6,478 nucleotides of DNA from Thiohalomonas sp. (lineage in GTDB: Bacteria > Pseudomonadota > Gammaproteobacteria > GRL18). The notes beneath the pieces are model-generated. The model saw only the letters and a list, made by a program, of their open reading frames with translations. It was not told the DNA's origin and made no database searches. The number at the start of each line of letters is the position of its first letter. Position 1 is the first letter of the stretch. Of this stretch, positions 1 to 6,400 are shown piece after piece. The DNA is taken from NCBI GenBank assembly GCA_023864145.1, contig JAIVER010000071.1, positions 1 through 6,478 of the forward strand. Direction: 5' to 3'. The translations under genes and the position numbers were made by a program.

Positions 1-69
1 ATTGGAAAATCATTAGATTCTCGAATTAATGATAATTTCCAAGTGTTCGATCCTGCATTTTCAAGTTGA
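1..69 (+). CDS. Possible C-terminal end of a convergent plus-strand gene (partial)
   Basis: Frame 1 of the plus strand is open from the left edge to a TGA at 67-69, encoding 22 residues ending VFDPAFSS. The other two plus frames hit stops earlier. It would be the tail of a gene converging on cysG, with the palindromes at 95-126 between them. An open run of 22 codons is expected by chance fairly often, and no family can be recognised, so this is only a candidate. Confidence 0.25.
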   Translation: MGKSLDSRINDNFQVFDPAFSS

Positions 70-94
70 TTGGGTATATTTGATCTGTCCCTAT

Positions 95-126
95 TTTTTT
101 AAGCTTAAAAAATATTTAAGCTTAAA
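95..126. repeat. Two adjacent AAGCTT-centred palindromes between cysG and the left-edge frame, possible weak terminator
   Basis: An 18-bp perfect palindrome (95-112: six T, AAGCTT, six A) is followed two bases later by a 12-bp palindrome, TTTAAGCTTAAA (115-126). Each half is also complementary to the other, so RNA from either strand can form a 12-bp stem (98-109 with 115-126) around a 5-nt loop. It starts only 5 nt beyond the cysG stop codon. As a rho-independent terminator it is poor: the stem is almost all A-U, and for cysG the stem is followed by A residues rather than a U tract; reading rightwards only GTTTT follows. It could still mark the end of cysG transcription or bind a dimeric protein. 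Confidence 0.45.
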
Positions 127-130
127 GTTT

Positions 131-1576
131 TCATGAATGCCGACGTCCTCTCGCACTTTGAAATGCAGTCGTGCGTTCACTGTTAGGGTTAAACCACTTT
201 AATTTATCATGTAATTTCACCACATCACCAACAATAATCAATGTCGGTGCTTTAACTTGTTCCCGCTCAACAATTTCAGCCAAAGTTGCTAGTGTACCAA
301 TATGGACTCGCTGATTTTCCGTTGTCCCCTGCTCAACCAAAGCCGCCGGGGTATCATCAGTCAAGCCATTAGCAATCAACTCTTTATGAATCACTTTCAC
401 AGCCTGTAAGGCCATATAAAAGACAATAGTCTGATTTTGATGTGCCAGTGCAGTCCAGTTTAGATTAACGGTGCCATCTTTCAAATGTCCGGTAACAAAT
501 ACGCAGGATTGGGCATAGTCACGATGTGTCAGTGGAATACCGCCATAACTTGAGCAACCCGCAGCTGCAGTAATGCCCGGCACTACCTGGAAACTCACAT
601 TATTTTCTTTAAGCGTTTCAATCTCTTCACCGCCACGGCCAAAGATAAATGGATCACCTCCTTTAAGACGTAATACACGTTGACCTTTTTTAGCATAGTC
701 CACGAGCAGTTGGTTGATATTATCCTGCGGCACAGCGTGGTTGTTTCTTTCTTTTCCCACGTAAAGCAGCTCTGCATCTCGACGCACTAAATCTAAGATG
801 CCTTGCGAAACCAGACGATCATAAACCACTACGTCTGCTCTTTGCATAAGACGCAGGGCTCTGAATGTTAATAAATCCGGATCACCAGGACCTGCACCCA
901 CAAGATAGACTTCACCTGTTTCTTCTGTAAAATCTTCATCAATGGCTCGTTGCAATGCATGTTTCGCGGCATGTTCATTGCCCTGAAACAATAATTCAGT
1001 GACACGCCCTTCCAGCACCACTTCCCAGAAGTGACGACGTTGCTCTGATTTAGGAAATTTATCAATCACCTTACCGCGAAAACCATTAACTAATTGCGCC
1101 AGTTTTCCATAGGCTGCTGGAATATAACTTTCCAGACGTGTGCGTAATAAGCGAGCCAGAACAGGAGAGCTGCCGCCAGTAGAAATAGCAATCTGAATAG
1201 GTGAGCGCTCCACAATTGAAGGCATGATAAAGCTGCACAGATGAGGCTGATCGACAAGATTGACCGGCATAGAACGGGCTTTTGCCAGCTCTGATATATT
1301 CTTATTAGTCTGTTGATCATTGGTCGCGGCAATCACCAAAACACTATCACAGGCACTGCTGTCACAAATATCAAGCTCTTCAAAGCGGCGTGCGATGTGT
1401 TTTATTTCGCCTGATTTAGCCATTTCAGTGACTTCCCGACAAAGTTCCGGAGCAACCACCTGAACCAGAGCCTGAGCTTTTAACAATAAGGCTATTTTTC
1501 GGGCTGCAACTTTACCGCCACCAATGACTAAGCACTGACGACCTTTAATATTCATGAAAATCGGGAAAAAATCCAC
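131..1576 (-). CDS. cysG: Siroheme synthase CysG (trifunctional: uroporphyrinogen-III methyltransferase, precorrin-2 dehydrogenase, sirohydrochlorin ferrochelatase)
   Basis: This protein of 481 residues makes siroheme from uroporphyrinogen III in the cytoplasm; E. coli CysG has 457. The N-terminal Met8-like dehydrogenase/chelatase domain has the NAD-binding GGG at 19-21 and the NLVD motif with Asp109, which aligns with catalytic Asp104 of the enteric enzyme. The C-terminal SAM-dependent methyltransferase domain starts near 222 with VGAGPGD (226-232). Asp253 and Lys275 align with known active-site residues, and it continues with GGDPFIFGRGGEE (306-318) and VVPGITAA (331-338). The start codon is GTG at 1576: the MDFFPIF opening matches E. 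coli MDHLPIF, and GAGG lies 10 nt upstream. Oddities are a 5-residue insertion before Asp109, Thr133 where Salmonella has phosphorylated Ser128 (my hand alignment), and a basic tail of about 17 residues. Next to a dsrS-like gene, it probably supplies siroheme for dissimilatory sulfite reductase, though assimilatory sulfite or nitrite reductases are also possible clients. Confidence 0.96.
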   Translation of the reverse strand: MDFFPIFMNIKGRQCLVIGGGKVAARKIALLLKAQALVQVVAPELCREVTEMAKSGEIKHIARRFEELDICDSSACDSVLVIAATNDQQTNKNISELAKARSMPVNLVDQPHLCSFIMPSIVERSPIQIAISTGGSSPVLARLLRTRLESYIPAAYGKLAQLVNGFRGKVIDKFPKSEQRRHFWEVVLEGRVTELLFQGNEHAAKHALQRAIDEDFTEETGEVYLVGAGPGDPDLLTFRALRLMQRADVVVYDRLVSQGILDLVRRDAELLYVGKERNNHAVPQDNINQLLVDYAKKGQRVLRLKGGDPFIFGRGGEEIETLKENNVSFQVVPGITAAAGCSSYGGIPLTHRDYAQSCVFVTGHLKDGTVNLNWTALAHQNQTIVFYMALQAVKVIHKELIANGLTDDTPAALVEQGTTENQRVHIGTLATLAEIVEREQVKAPTLIIVGDVVKLHDKLKWFNPNSERTTAFQSARGRRHS

Positions 1577-1666
1577 TTGTCTCTTACCTCGTAAAATGCG
1601 ATATATAAATTATTGTAAAGTACAGCCTTGAGCTTTATTTAATGACAGGCCTGAGGCGTTAGTTAA

Positions 1667-1921
1667 CTAGAGCCCCAGCAGGGGATCGAGTTCATCATCC
1701 ATATCTAATTCAGATAAATCATCAAAACCACCAATATGCTTACCATCAATAAAAATCTGCGGTACACTATCTCGACCAATTTGTGCACTTATTTCTACAA
1801 ATTTTTCAACTTCCTGTTCAGGATCAATTTTATCAATTTCTACACCCTTCGATAATAAAAGTTTTTCTGCATTTCTGGAAAAAGGACAAGAATCAGTGCA
1901 ATACATCGTGACTATAGCCAT
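1667..1921 (-). CDS. Small glutaredoxin, GrxC-like, with atypical monothiol CPFS active site
   Basis: This 84-residue protein is a single thioredoxin-fold domain of normal Grx3 length. It would be a cytoplasmic thiol reductant or deglutathionylase. Family marks are the active-site loop at 12-15, the cis-proline motif SVPQIFIDG (52-60) and the glutathione-binding GGFDDL (64-69), all lining up with E. coli GrxC. The active site reads Cys12-Pro-Phe-Ser15, so the second, resolving cysteine of CPYC is absent. An extra cysteine (Cys8) sits four residues before Cys12 and could form a CxxxC pair. Cys65 of E. coli Grx3 is Phe66 here. It is not a Grx4/CGFS protein, because it lacks the CGFS loop and the longer domain. 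The start codon is ATG, preceded only by a weak SD (TGAG about 12 nt upstream). It lies 113 nt after dsrS and 90 nt before cysG, so a redox role linked to sulfur metabolism or siroheme-enzyme assembly is plausible but unproven. Confidence 0.9.
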   Translation of the reverse strand: MAIVTMYCTDSCPFSRNAEKLLLSKGVEIDKIDPEQEVEKFVEISAQIGRDSVPQIFIDGKHIGGFDDLSELDMDDELDPLLGL

Positions 1922-2034
1922 AGTTTTACATACTCATTATTTTTAAAGGTTGCATCGGCTTTATAATTAACCATTCATGGAGCATAAGCATATTACCTGT
2001 TCATAATACTCTTCCCACTACACCACTAGAGATA

Positions 2035-3207
2035 TTAATTCTGTAATATCCTTAAATTCATCACTATCGGATCAAATACCGGCTTCAATTTTTTTCTCAT
2101 CAAACTACCCACCGCCGTACTATTGGCAATAGCAGGTGCTAATAAGGTTTGTGATGTTCTGCTTAAAAACAAGACTGCCTTTAACTGCTCAAGCAGCTCA
2201 GGAACCTGAGCCTGCATTGCTTTAAGCTCCTCACTGCAATAGTTATTATGTTCTTCATGATAAATATCATTAACCAGCAGAGTCAGCGCATTGATATCAG
2301 TTTGCGGTTCACCATGAAGAGTTAAAGCCAGCTCATGATGCTGTAGTGTTTGCCCTGATTCAGGCTGATTAACGTAAGCATAGCGCCTGATACTTTCAAA
2401 TAATGCACCGACAATATCGTAGTTTGGGATACGCTTAAATGATGCTTCAGCCGTTTTTAGAAAAGTTTGCCCTGATTCACTGAGTAATTTACACAAGATA
2501 ATGGCATAAGGATTATTTTCATTGAGGAGTTCAGACAGGGTTTCTTTTATTTCCTGATAACGAGAATGTTCGGTAAGCTGTTCTGGCATATTATCAGGAC
2601 GGATATCTAAAAACCCCACATATAGCGTATTTTTACTTTTGGCTTTCTTCCATAAGCTCATCACCTCATCATCAGAAATCAAACCGGCCTGCAGCACAAG
2701 TTGTGTGCTGATAAGCATACTCAAAGGATCTTCTTCAAAAGGTAAAAATTCAATTAAAAAATTGGCCAGTTCCTGACCAATATCAGACTCGACAACAGCC
2801 TGGTTACCCAGCATACTGCGCGCATTGTCGGCTGACTGCAGTGCCCACCAGGCACTTTCAGCGATATCGGGGGTAATGTCTTTGTTATTGACCACAGCAG
2901 TAACGGCTTCTTCTTCACCCAGTAATAACAGTTTATCTAAACTGCTATTACGTAAATCCCCCATACGATTCCATTGAGAGATAAACATAGGAAAACCACC
3001 CGATACTCCCAATGCTTTTGTGGAAAGAAAATCTTTGACTTCTTTAATGTATTTTTCACTTCGCGTTGTCGGATTAAGCTGAATTTTTGCTTCTCCCTTG
3101 TGAGTCAAGGCATAGACAATCAGCTTTCCTTCATCAATTCGTATGGCACTGACTTTTTGTGCCAGCAATACATTCAATCTTAAACTGTCTTCGTTGGATA
3201 ATAGCAT
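2035..3207 (-). CDS. dsrS: DsrS-like protein of the dissimilatory sulfur oxidation cluster
   Basis: This 390-residue soluble protein has no signal peptide or membrane segment. I recognise it as DsrS from the N-terminal stretch NEDSLRLNVLLA (5-16) with IRIDEGKLIVYAL (22-34), the QLNPTTR motif, and the central AWWALQSADNARSML block. This is from memory of the family, not a search. DsrS ends the dsr cluster of Allochromatium vinosum and occurs in sulfur oxidisers with reverse dissimilatory sulfite reductase. Its biochemical role is not established, and no catalytic motif is visible here. The rest is mostly predicted helix rich in Leu and Glu. The ATG start lacks a recognisable SD, while a sigma70-like promoter ends about 9 nt upstream, so a leaderless or very short 5' leader is possible. 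The adjacent cysG and glutaredoxin genes fit a Dsr accessory role. If the DsrS call is wrong, this is a conserved hypothetical protein. Confidence 0.75.
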   Translation of the reverse strand: MLLSNEDSLRLNVLLAQKVSAIRIDEGKLIVYALTHKGEAKIQLNPTTRSEKYIKEVKDFLSTKALGVSGGFPMFISQWNRMGDLRNSSLDKLLLLGEEEAVTAVVNNKDITPDIAESAWWALQSADNARSMLGNQAVVESDIGQELANFLIEFLPFEEDPLSMLISTQLVLQAGLISDDEVMSLWKKAKSKNTLYVGFLDIRPDNMPEQLTEHSRYQEIKETLSELLNENNPYAIILCKLLSESGQTFLKTAEASFKRIPNYDIVGALFESIRRYAYVNQPESGQTLQHHELALTLHGEPQTDINALTLLVNDIYHEEHNNYCSEELKAMQAQVPELLEQLKAVLFLSRTSQTLLAPAIANSTAVGSLMRKKLKPVFDPIVMNLRILQN

Positions 3208-3216
3208 TTGGTTTAC

Positions 3217-3245
3217 GATATATTAAGTTAGTATTTATGTCTCAA
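3217..3245 (-). promoter_or_regulatory. Possible sigma70-like promoter directly in front of dsrS
   Basis: On the minus strand, TTGAGA (3245-3240; 5 of 6 consensus matches) and TATATC (3222-3217; 4 of 6) are separated by 17 nt. A transcript started 6 to 8 nt downstream would begin only about 2 to 4 nt before the dsrS ATG at 3207. That fits the absence of an SD there and would make the message leaderless. The region is AT-rich, so a chance match is quite possible. Confidence 0.33.
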
Positions 3246-3310
3246 TTTCCACCGTAGAGCCTATGGCCACTTAATAAACGATATGGTGGTTAGTTACATT
3301 AGTATTCAAA

Positions 3311-4597
3311 CTAATTCAACTGAATCCGTTGTCCCCAGGGAACCGGCGCTTTACCTTTCACTAACCAGATAACCGGGTATTGAGGTTCACTCAGGGGAAA
3401 TTCACCTTCTGCATCAGTGAAGTAGATTAAGAGATCGGGGCACATCTGCTGTTTTTCAACCCAGTCAAACACCGGCGTAAAGCGAGTGCCTCCGCCGCCT
3501 TTAAATTGAATGGGTAATTTCAGCTCATCCCATGGCTCAAATTCCCATGGCCCTTCATCGGTGACTTCTGTATCACAGGCATGTAAAGCAATTTTTGCAC
3601 GCACTTGCGCCTTGATTTGGTCCACTTCTGATAGAAATTCTTTAATCTCTTTGGTGGCAATTGAACCGCTTATATCCAATGCCACAACAATATTCACCAT
3701 ATGGCTGCGTAAACGGGGATATATAGCCGGTTCTCCACGACGACTTGATGGCCGGGTATAGCTATAATCTTCCCTTGCTGTGGCACTCATATAACGCGCC
3801 AGCAGCATGCGCCAGGGTAATTGCGGCTGCAGCAGATGATCCACCAGACGAGCCATGGATTGACTAAGCTTGCCGGCCTGAAGCGCTTGTTGTGCAGCAC
3901 CTGCTAAGCGTTGCTGCCATTGTACGCTAAGAGTCTGAATCTCATCATTATCAAGAGTCGCCGGCGGTTCTTTTTGCGTCTCGTTATCCATCTCGTTATC
4001 AAAGTCATCAGCGGAGCCGCCCTGTTTAAAATCAGGTGATGATTGTTCACTGTCTCCTGTTTGTCCCTGTCCATTGTCAGCATCATTTTGCTGCTGCCTA
4101 TTAAGCTTTTTATTTTCTGTGTCTTTAGCATCACCCTGATCAGATTGCTCACCTTCACTATTATCCTCCCCCAGTTCACTATCAGCATCATTTTCAGCTA
4201 ATGTAGGATAAATTTCCTCAGCCGTCATAGCAATATATTCGTGCAGGTACAATATATGCGGCGGCGGCTTCAGACCATCTTCGATAAGAATAGGATTAAT
4301 GGCAAAATCACAAGCCATGTCCCAGCGCAGTTTTACTCGGTGAGCACGACGAGAGAAGTGAGACAAGGCACAATGCAGGGCTTCATGTGCCAGAGCAAAC
4401 TGAGTTTCTTCGAGACTAAGCTGTTCTATATACTCAGGATTGACATACAGCTTTTTCATGTCCGTATCTGTGGTTTTACACCACGATGGATCGGCTGCGA
4501 CGATAGGTAATCTGAGTACCAGAGCAGCGAGAAACGGCTTATCCAGGATAAGGCGGGTTCGGGCTGCACCCAGTTTATTTTCTATTGCTTCATCCAT
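3311..4597 (-). CDS. DUF2201-type putative metallopeptidase with C-terminal VWA-like domain, partner of MoxR ATPase
   Basis: This 428-residue cytoplasmic protein has three parts. Residues 1-130 form a zinc-peptidase-like domain with HEALH at 71-75, His80 five residues on, and a WDMACDFAIN segment (92-101) typical of the DUF2201 N-terminal family. Residues about 134-219 are a low-complexity linker rich in Asp, Glu, Gln, Asn and Ser. Residues about 220-428 carry the VWA-like domain: a metal-site motif DISGS (308-312), a GGGGTRFTP loop (367-375) and FTDAEGEFP (393-401), whose Asp395 is the expected later MIDAS acidic residue. Proteins of this type are encoded beside MoxR ATPases and act, by analogy with CbbO or NorD, as the substrate-binding or adaptor half. 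Proteolytic activity is unproven. The start lies 6 nt after the ATPase stop codon, with GGGT of the ATPase gene's last codons as a likely SD, so translation is probably coupled. The client is unknown; the dsr context is suggestive. Confidence 0.88.
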   Translation of the reverse strand: MDEAIENKLGAARTRLILDKPFLAALVLRLPIVAADPSWCKTTDTDMKKLYVNPEYIEQLSLEETQFALAHEALHCALSHFSRRAHRVKLRWDMACDFAINPILIEDGLKPPPHILYLHEYIAMTAEEIYPTLAENDADSELGEDNSEGEQSDQGDAKDTENKKLNRQQQNDADNGQGQTGDSEQSSPDFKQGGSADDFDNEMDNETQKEPPATLDNDEIQTLSVQWQQRLAGAAQQALQAGKLSQSMARLVDHLLQPQLPWRMLLARYMSATAREDYSYTRPSSRRGEPAIYPRLRSHMVNIVVALDISGSIATKEIKEFLSEVDQIKAQVRAKIALHACDTEVTDEGPWEFEPWDELKLPIQFKGGGGTRFTPVFDWVEKQQMCPDLLIYFTDAEGEFPLSEPQYPVIWLVKGKAPVPWGQRIQLN

Positions 4598-4603
4598 ATC
4601 TTG

Positions 4604-5647
4604 TTACCCATACAGCATGATACCAGCGATAGCATCAGCCCAGTTAGCAAATTCTTCAACAGCAAATAAATCTTCACCAATAGCTCTGTGCATATCAGAA
4701 ACCAGCATAACACCCATTTCTTTCTGACGAAAACTGGCCGCATATTTAAGGATATTAGTATAGATTTTATCTGCCTCTTCAGTATCTCTGGCACGAATCG
4801 CACGTCCAACTAAAGCAGAAGCAACAGCATACTGTAGGTCAATTTCAGTGGGTGTAGGTACTGTTTCACCATTAACAATGGCATCCAGATCAGGCATTTG
4901 ATCCAGATTTGCAATAAAAGCATTTAATTCAATACCCGCTGCCGGGCCGACACATGATTGCAAAGCATCAATAAATAATTCCGGGTGATCGGAAAATTTC
5001 TGCAAAGCATTATGCACAAATTCCCAGGTTCTTGGCGTTGGGAAAGCAACTGGATTGTACGCAGGATCAAAATCAAATAATAAATCCGGACGAAAACGTA
5101 AAAAAGCAATGATCTTTTCATCAATACCATTTTTATACGCCCAGGCCACCCAGTCATCCAGATGAATATCAAATTTATAATGTGAAAAACGATTGGCCAG
5201 AGGCGCAGGCATACTATAGGTCACCCCTCTGTCACCCTGACGATTACCCGCCGCAAATATAGCCCAGCCATCGGGTATTTTGTAATCACCCAAACGACGG
5301 TCTAAAATTAATTGATAAGCTGCCGCTGACACACTGGGCGGTGCCGAAGTGATCTCATCTAAAAATAAGATGCCTTCATTACCGTGTTTTTCTGCATCAG
5401 GCAGCATAGATGGCACTGCCCATTCGACTTTATCACCATCTTTAAATGGTATCCCGCGTAAATCACTGGGCTCCATTTGTGATAAGCGAATATCAATTAA
5501 GGTACGCTCATGCTTTTGGGCAACCTGTTGAACAAGCTGGGATTTTCCTACTCCAGGAGGGCCCCAAATCATTACCGGTGTATGGTGCCCGGTTTGTGCC
5601 CCTTTAAACTCTTGATCCAGTACAATAAATAATTGTGACGCTTTCAT
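4604..5647 (-). CDS. MoxR-family AAA+ ATPase
   Basis: This 347-residue AAA+ ATPase would form a hexameric remodelling machine in the cytoplasm. Visible motifs are Walker A GPPGVGKS (29-36), Walker B ILFLDE (93-98), the sensor-1 region AAGN (132-135) and ANRF with a likely arginine finger at Arg153. The motif set and the position of Walker A very near the N-terminus are typical of the MoxR group, which includes CbbQ, NorQ and RavA. It lacks the long C-terminal region of RavA (about 500 residues), so it is not RavA itself. The ATG start has a weak SD (GAGA about 7 nt upstream). It is followed after 6 nt by the metallopeptidase/VWA gene, the classical MoxR-VWA pairing, so the two very likely act together. 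Such pairs insert metals or activate cofactor enzymes (Rubisco, NO reductase). Which enzyme is served here cannot be read from the sequence. Confidence 0.93.
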   Translation of the reverse strand: MKASQLFIVLDQEFKGAQTGHHTPVMIWGPPGVGKSQLVQQVAQKHERTLIDIRLSQMEPSDLRGIPFKDGDKVEWAVPSMLPDAEKHGNEGILFLDEITSAPPSVSAAAYQLILDRRLGDYKIPDGWAIFAAGNRQGDRGVTYSMPAPLANRFSHYKFDIHLDDWVAWAYKNGIDEKIIAFLRFRPDLLFDFDPAYNPVAFPTPRTWEFVHNALQKFSDHPELFIDALQSCVGPAAGIELNAFIANLDQMPDLDAIVNGETVPTPTEIDLQYAVASALVGRAIRARDTEEADKIYTNILKYAASFRQKEMGVMLVSDMHRAIGEDLFAVEEFANWADAIAGIMLYG

Positions 5648-5718
5648 TCAATTCTCACTACTATCAGCATAAAACAGGCTTATTTTTAATAAATACAAAC
5701 GCTTAATATCGTTAACAA

Positions 5719-6150
5719 CTAAAATCCAGCAAGTTTAAGCAAACGTTCGGCTTCTTCCGGATTTTTTTCCACACCATTGCCGTCTTTATACATCATTGCC
5801 AGAGTAGTCATTGAGCCAATTAATCCGGCATCAACACCTTTAGTAAACCATTTAATGGCTTCCTCAGCATTTTTTTCAACACCCTCACCTTCCATGTACA
5901 TAAAGCCCATACCATGCCAGGCAAGCTCATAGTCCTGATCAGCTGATAGTTTCATCCATAGTGCCGCTGCTGTTTCATTGCGGTGTATACCGAGGCCATT
6001 TTGATACATCACTGCCATACGATGTTGTGCTTCCGGCACACCTTTTTCAGCCAGAGGCGACAGCAACTGCACTGCTCTGGTAAAGTGTTTATCTTCCAGT
6101 GCCTTAAGGCCACTGTTTAAATCCATTGTTTCTTCTTCATTTAATTGCAT
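5719..6150 (-). CDS. Sel1-repeat (TPR-like) protein
   Basis: This 143-residue protein consists almost wholly of Sel1-like helical repeats: about 23-58, 59-94 and 95-130, then a half repeat to the end. The phasing is exact at 36 residues: Tyr49/85/121, Gly54/90/126 and Asn58/94/130 recur in register. There is no signal peptide, lipobox or membrane segment, so it should be a cytoplasmic protein-protein interaction scaffold. No enzymatic motif is present. I place the start at ATG 6150, because GAGGTGAT, complementary to the 16S rRNA 3' end, lies immediately upstream; the GTG at 6156 falls inside that SD and is rejected. A later ATG at 6126 is possible. A good sigma70-like promoter lies about 60 nt upstream. 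The gene precedes the MoxR ATPase by 71 nt and may be the first gene of the operon. Its binding partner is unknown; the adjacent MoxR/VWA proteins are the obvious candidates. Confidence 0.88.
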   Translation of the reverse strand: MQLNEEETMDLNSGLKALEDKHFTRAVQLLSPLAEKGVPEAQHRMAVMYQNGLGIHRNETAAALWMKLSADQDYELAWHGMGFMYMEGEGVEKNAEEAIKWFTKGVDAGLIGSMTTLAMMYKDGNGVEKNPEEAERLLKLAGF

Positions 6151-6160
6151 AATCACCTCT
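6151..6160 (-). promoter_or_regulatory. Strong Shine-Dalgarno that decides the Sel1 gene start
   Basis: The minus strand reads AGAGGTGATT directly before ATG at 6150. GAGGTGAT is an 8-nt perfect complement of the usual 16S rRNA 3' end, with 5 nt between GAGG and the start codon. A GTG in the same frame (6156-6154) lies inside this site and so is not a credible start. Confidence 0.75.
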
Positions 6161-6174
6161 GTTTACAAGAATCT

Positions 6175-6191
6175 ATAGCATACCATACTAT
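6175..6191 (-). promoter_or_regulatory. Small hairpin in the leader of the Sel1 gene
   Basis: In the predicted leader RNA, a 7-bp stem with one G-U pair and a 3-nt loop forms about 14 nt before the SD. It is short and AU-rich, so its stability is doubtful. It might modulate ribosome access or be chance. Confidence 0.25.
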
Positions 6192-6211
6192 TTTACTAGG
6201 TAATTAGGCAT

Positions 6212-6240
6212 ATAATAACCTTTATTTTCATTATTGACAA
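6212..6240 (-). promoter_or_regulatory. Sigma70-like promoter of the Sel1/MoxR/VWA genes
   Basis: On the minus strand, TTGTCA (6240-6235) and TATTAT (6217-6212) are separated by exactly 17 nt. Each hexamer matches the sigma70 consensus in 5 of 6 positions. Transcription would begin near 6205, giving a leader of about 55 nt before the SD at 6159. This is the best promoter match I found in the window and probably serves the Sel1, MoxR and VWA genes. It is a consensus match only, without experimental support. Confidence 0.62.
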
Positions 6241-6400
6241 AATTTATTTCCAATCCTATCCCATAGAGATATACCTTTAAACTCAAGCAATAAAGTATAC
6301 TCAGTTTCTAATTAAGTATCATATCTAGGCATTAGGTAGGGTTGATTTATTTTCTTACTCTACATAAATCCTGTAAAGGTGGATTTAACTATACCCATGA
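6241..6400. other. AT-rich intergenic stretch without recognised genes
   Basis: Between the Sel1 promoter and the inverted repeat I see no convincing coding frame, RNA gene or terminator on either strand. On the plus strand, TTGATT at about 6341 could be a -35 element, but no good -10 lies at the right distance. If a divergent gene starts at 6449, its promoter should be in this stretch. Confidence 0.4.

Noticed and set aside
1646..1653. CAGGCCTG palindrome between the glutaredoxin and cysG as a terminator
   Set aside because: The stem leaves no room for a loop and no U tract follows on the minus strand, so it is a short chance palindrome.
1922..2034. Promoter for the glutaredoxin gene in the 113-nt gap
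   Set aside because: Several TATTAT/TATAAA-like hexamers occur, but none has a -35 match at 16 to 18 nt; the AT-rich context makes such hits uninformative.
2974..3183. Plus-strand frame opposite the dsrS N-terminus
   Set aside because: It is antisense to the best-conserved part of dsrS and has no recognisable protein features.
3904..4191. Minus-strand open frame of 95 codons inside the VWA gene
   Set aside because: It is an out-of-frame reading of the acidic linker with a biased Met/Lys/Arg/Leu composition, so an artefact of the low-complexity region.
4440..4727. Plus-strand open frame of 95 codons across the ATPase/VWA junction
   Set aside because: It overlaps the junction of two well-supported genes on the opposite strand and shows no family motif or SD; it is a shadow.
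4604..5647. Assignment of the ATPase as RavA and its partner as ViaA
   Set aside because: The ATPase is about 150 residues shorter than RavA and lacks its extra C-terminal domains. The partner has an N-terminal HEALH domain that ViaA does not have.
6154..6156. GTG at 6156 as start of the Sel1-repeat gene
   Set aside because: It lies inside the GAGGTGAT Shine-Dalgarno sequence; the ATG at 6150 is correctly spaced from it.
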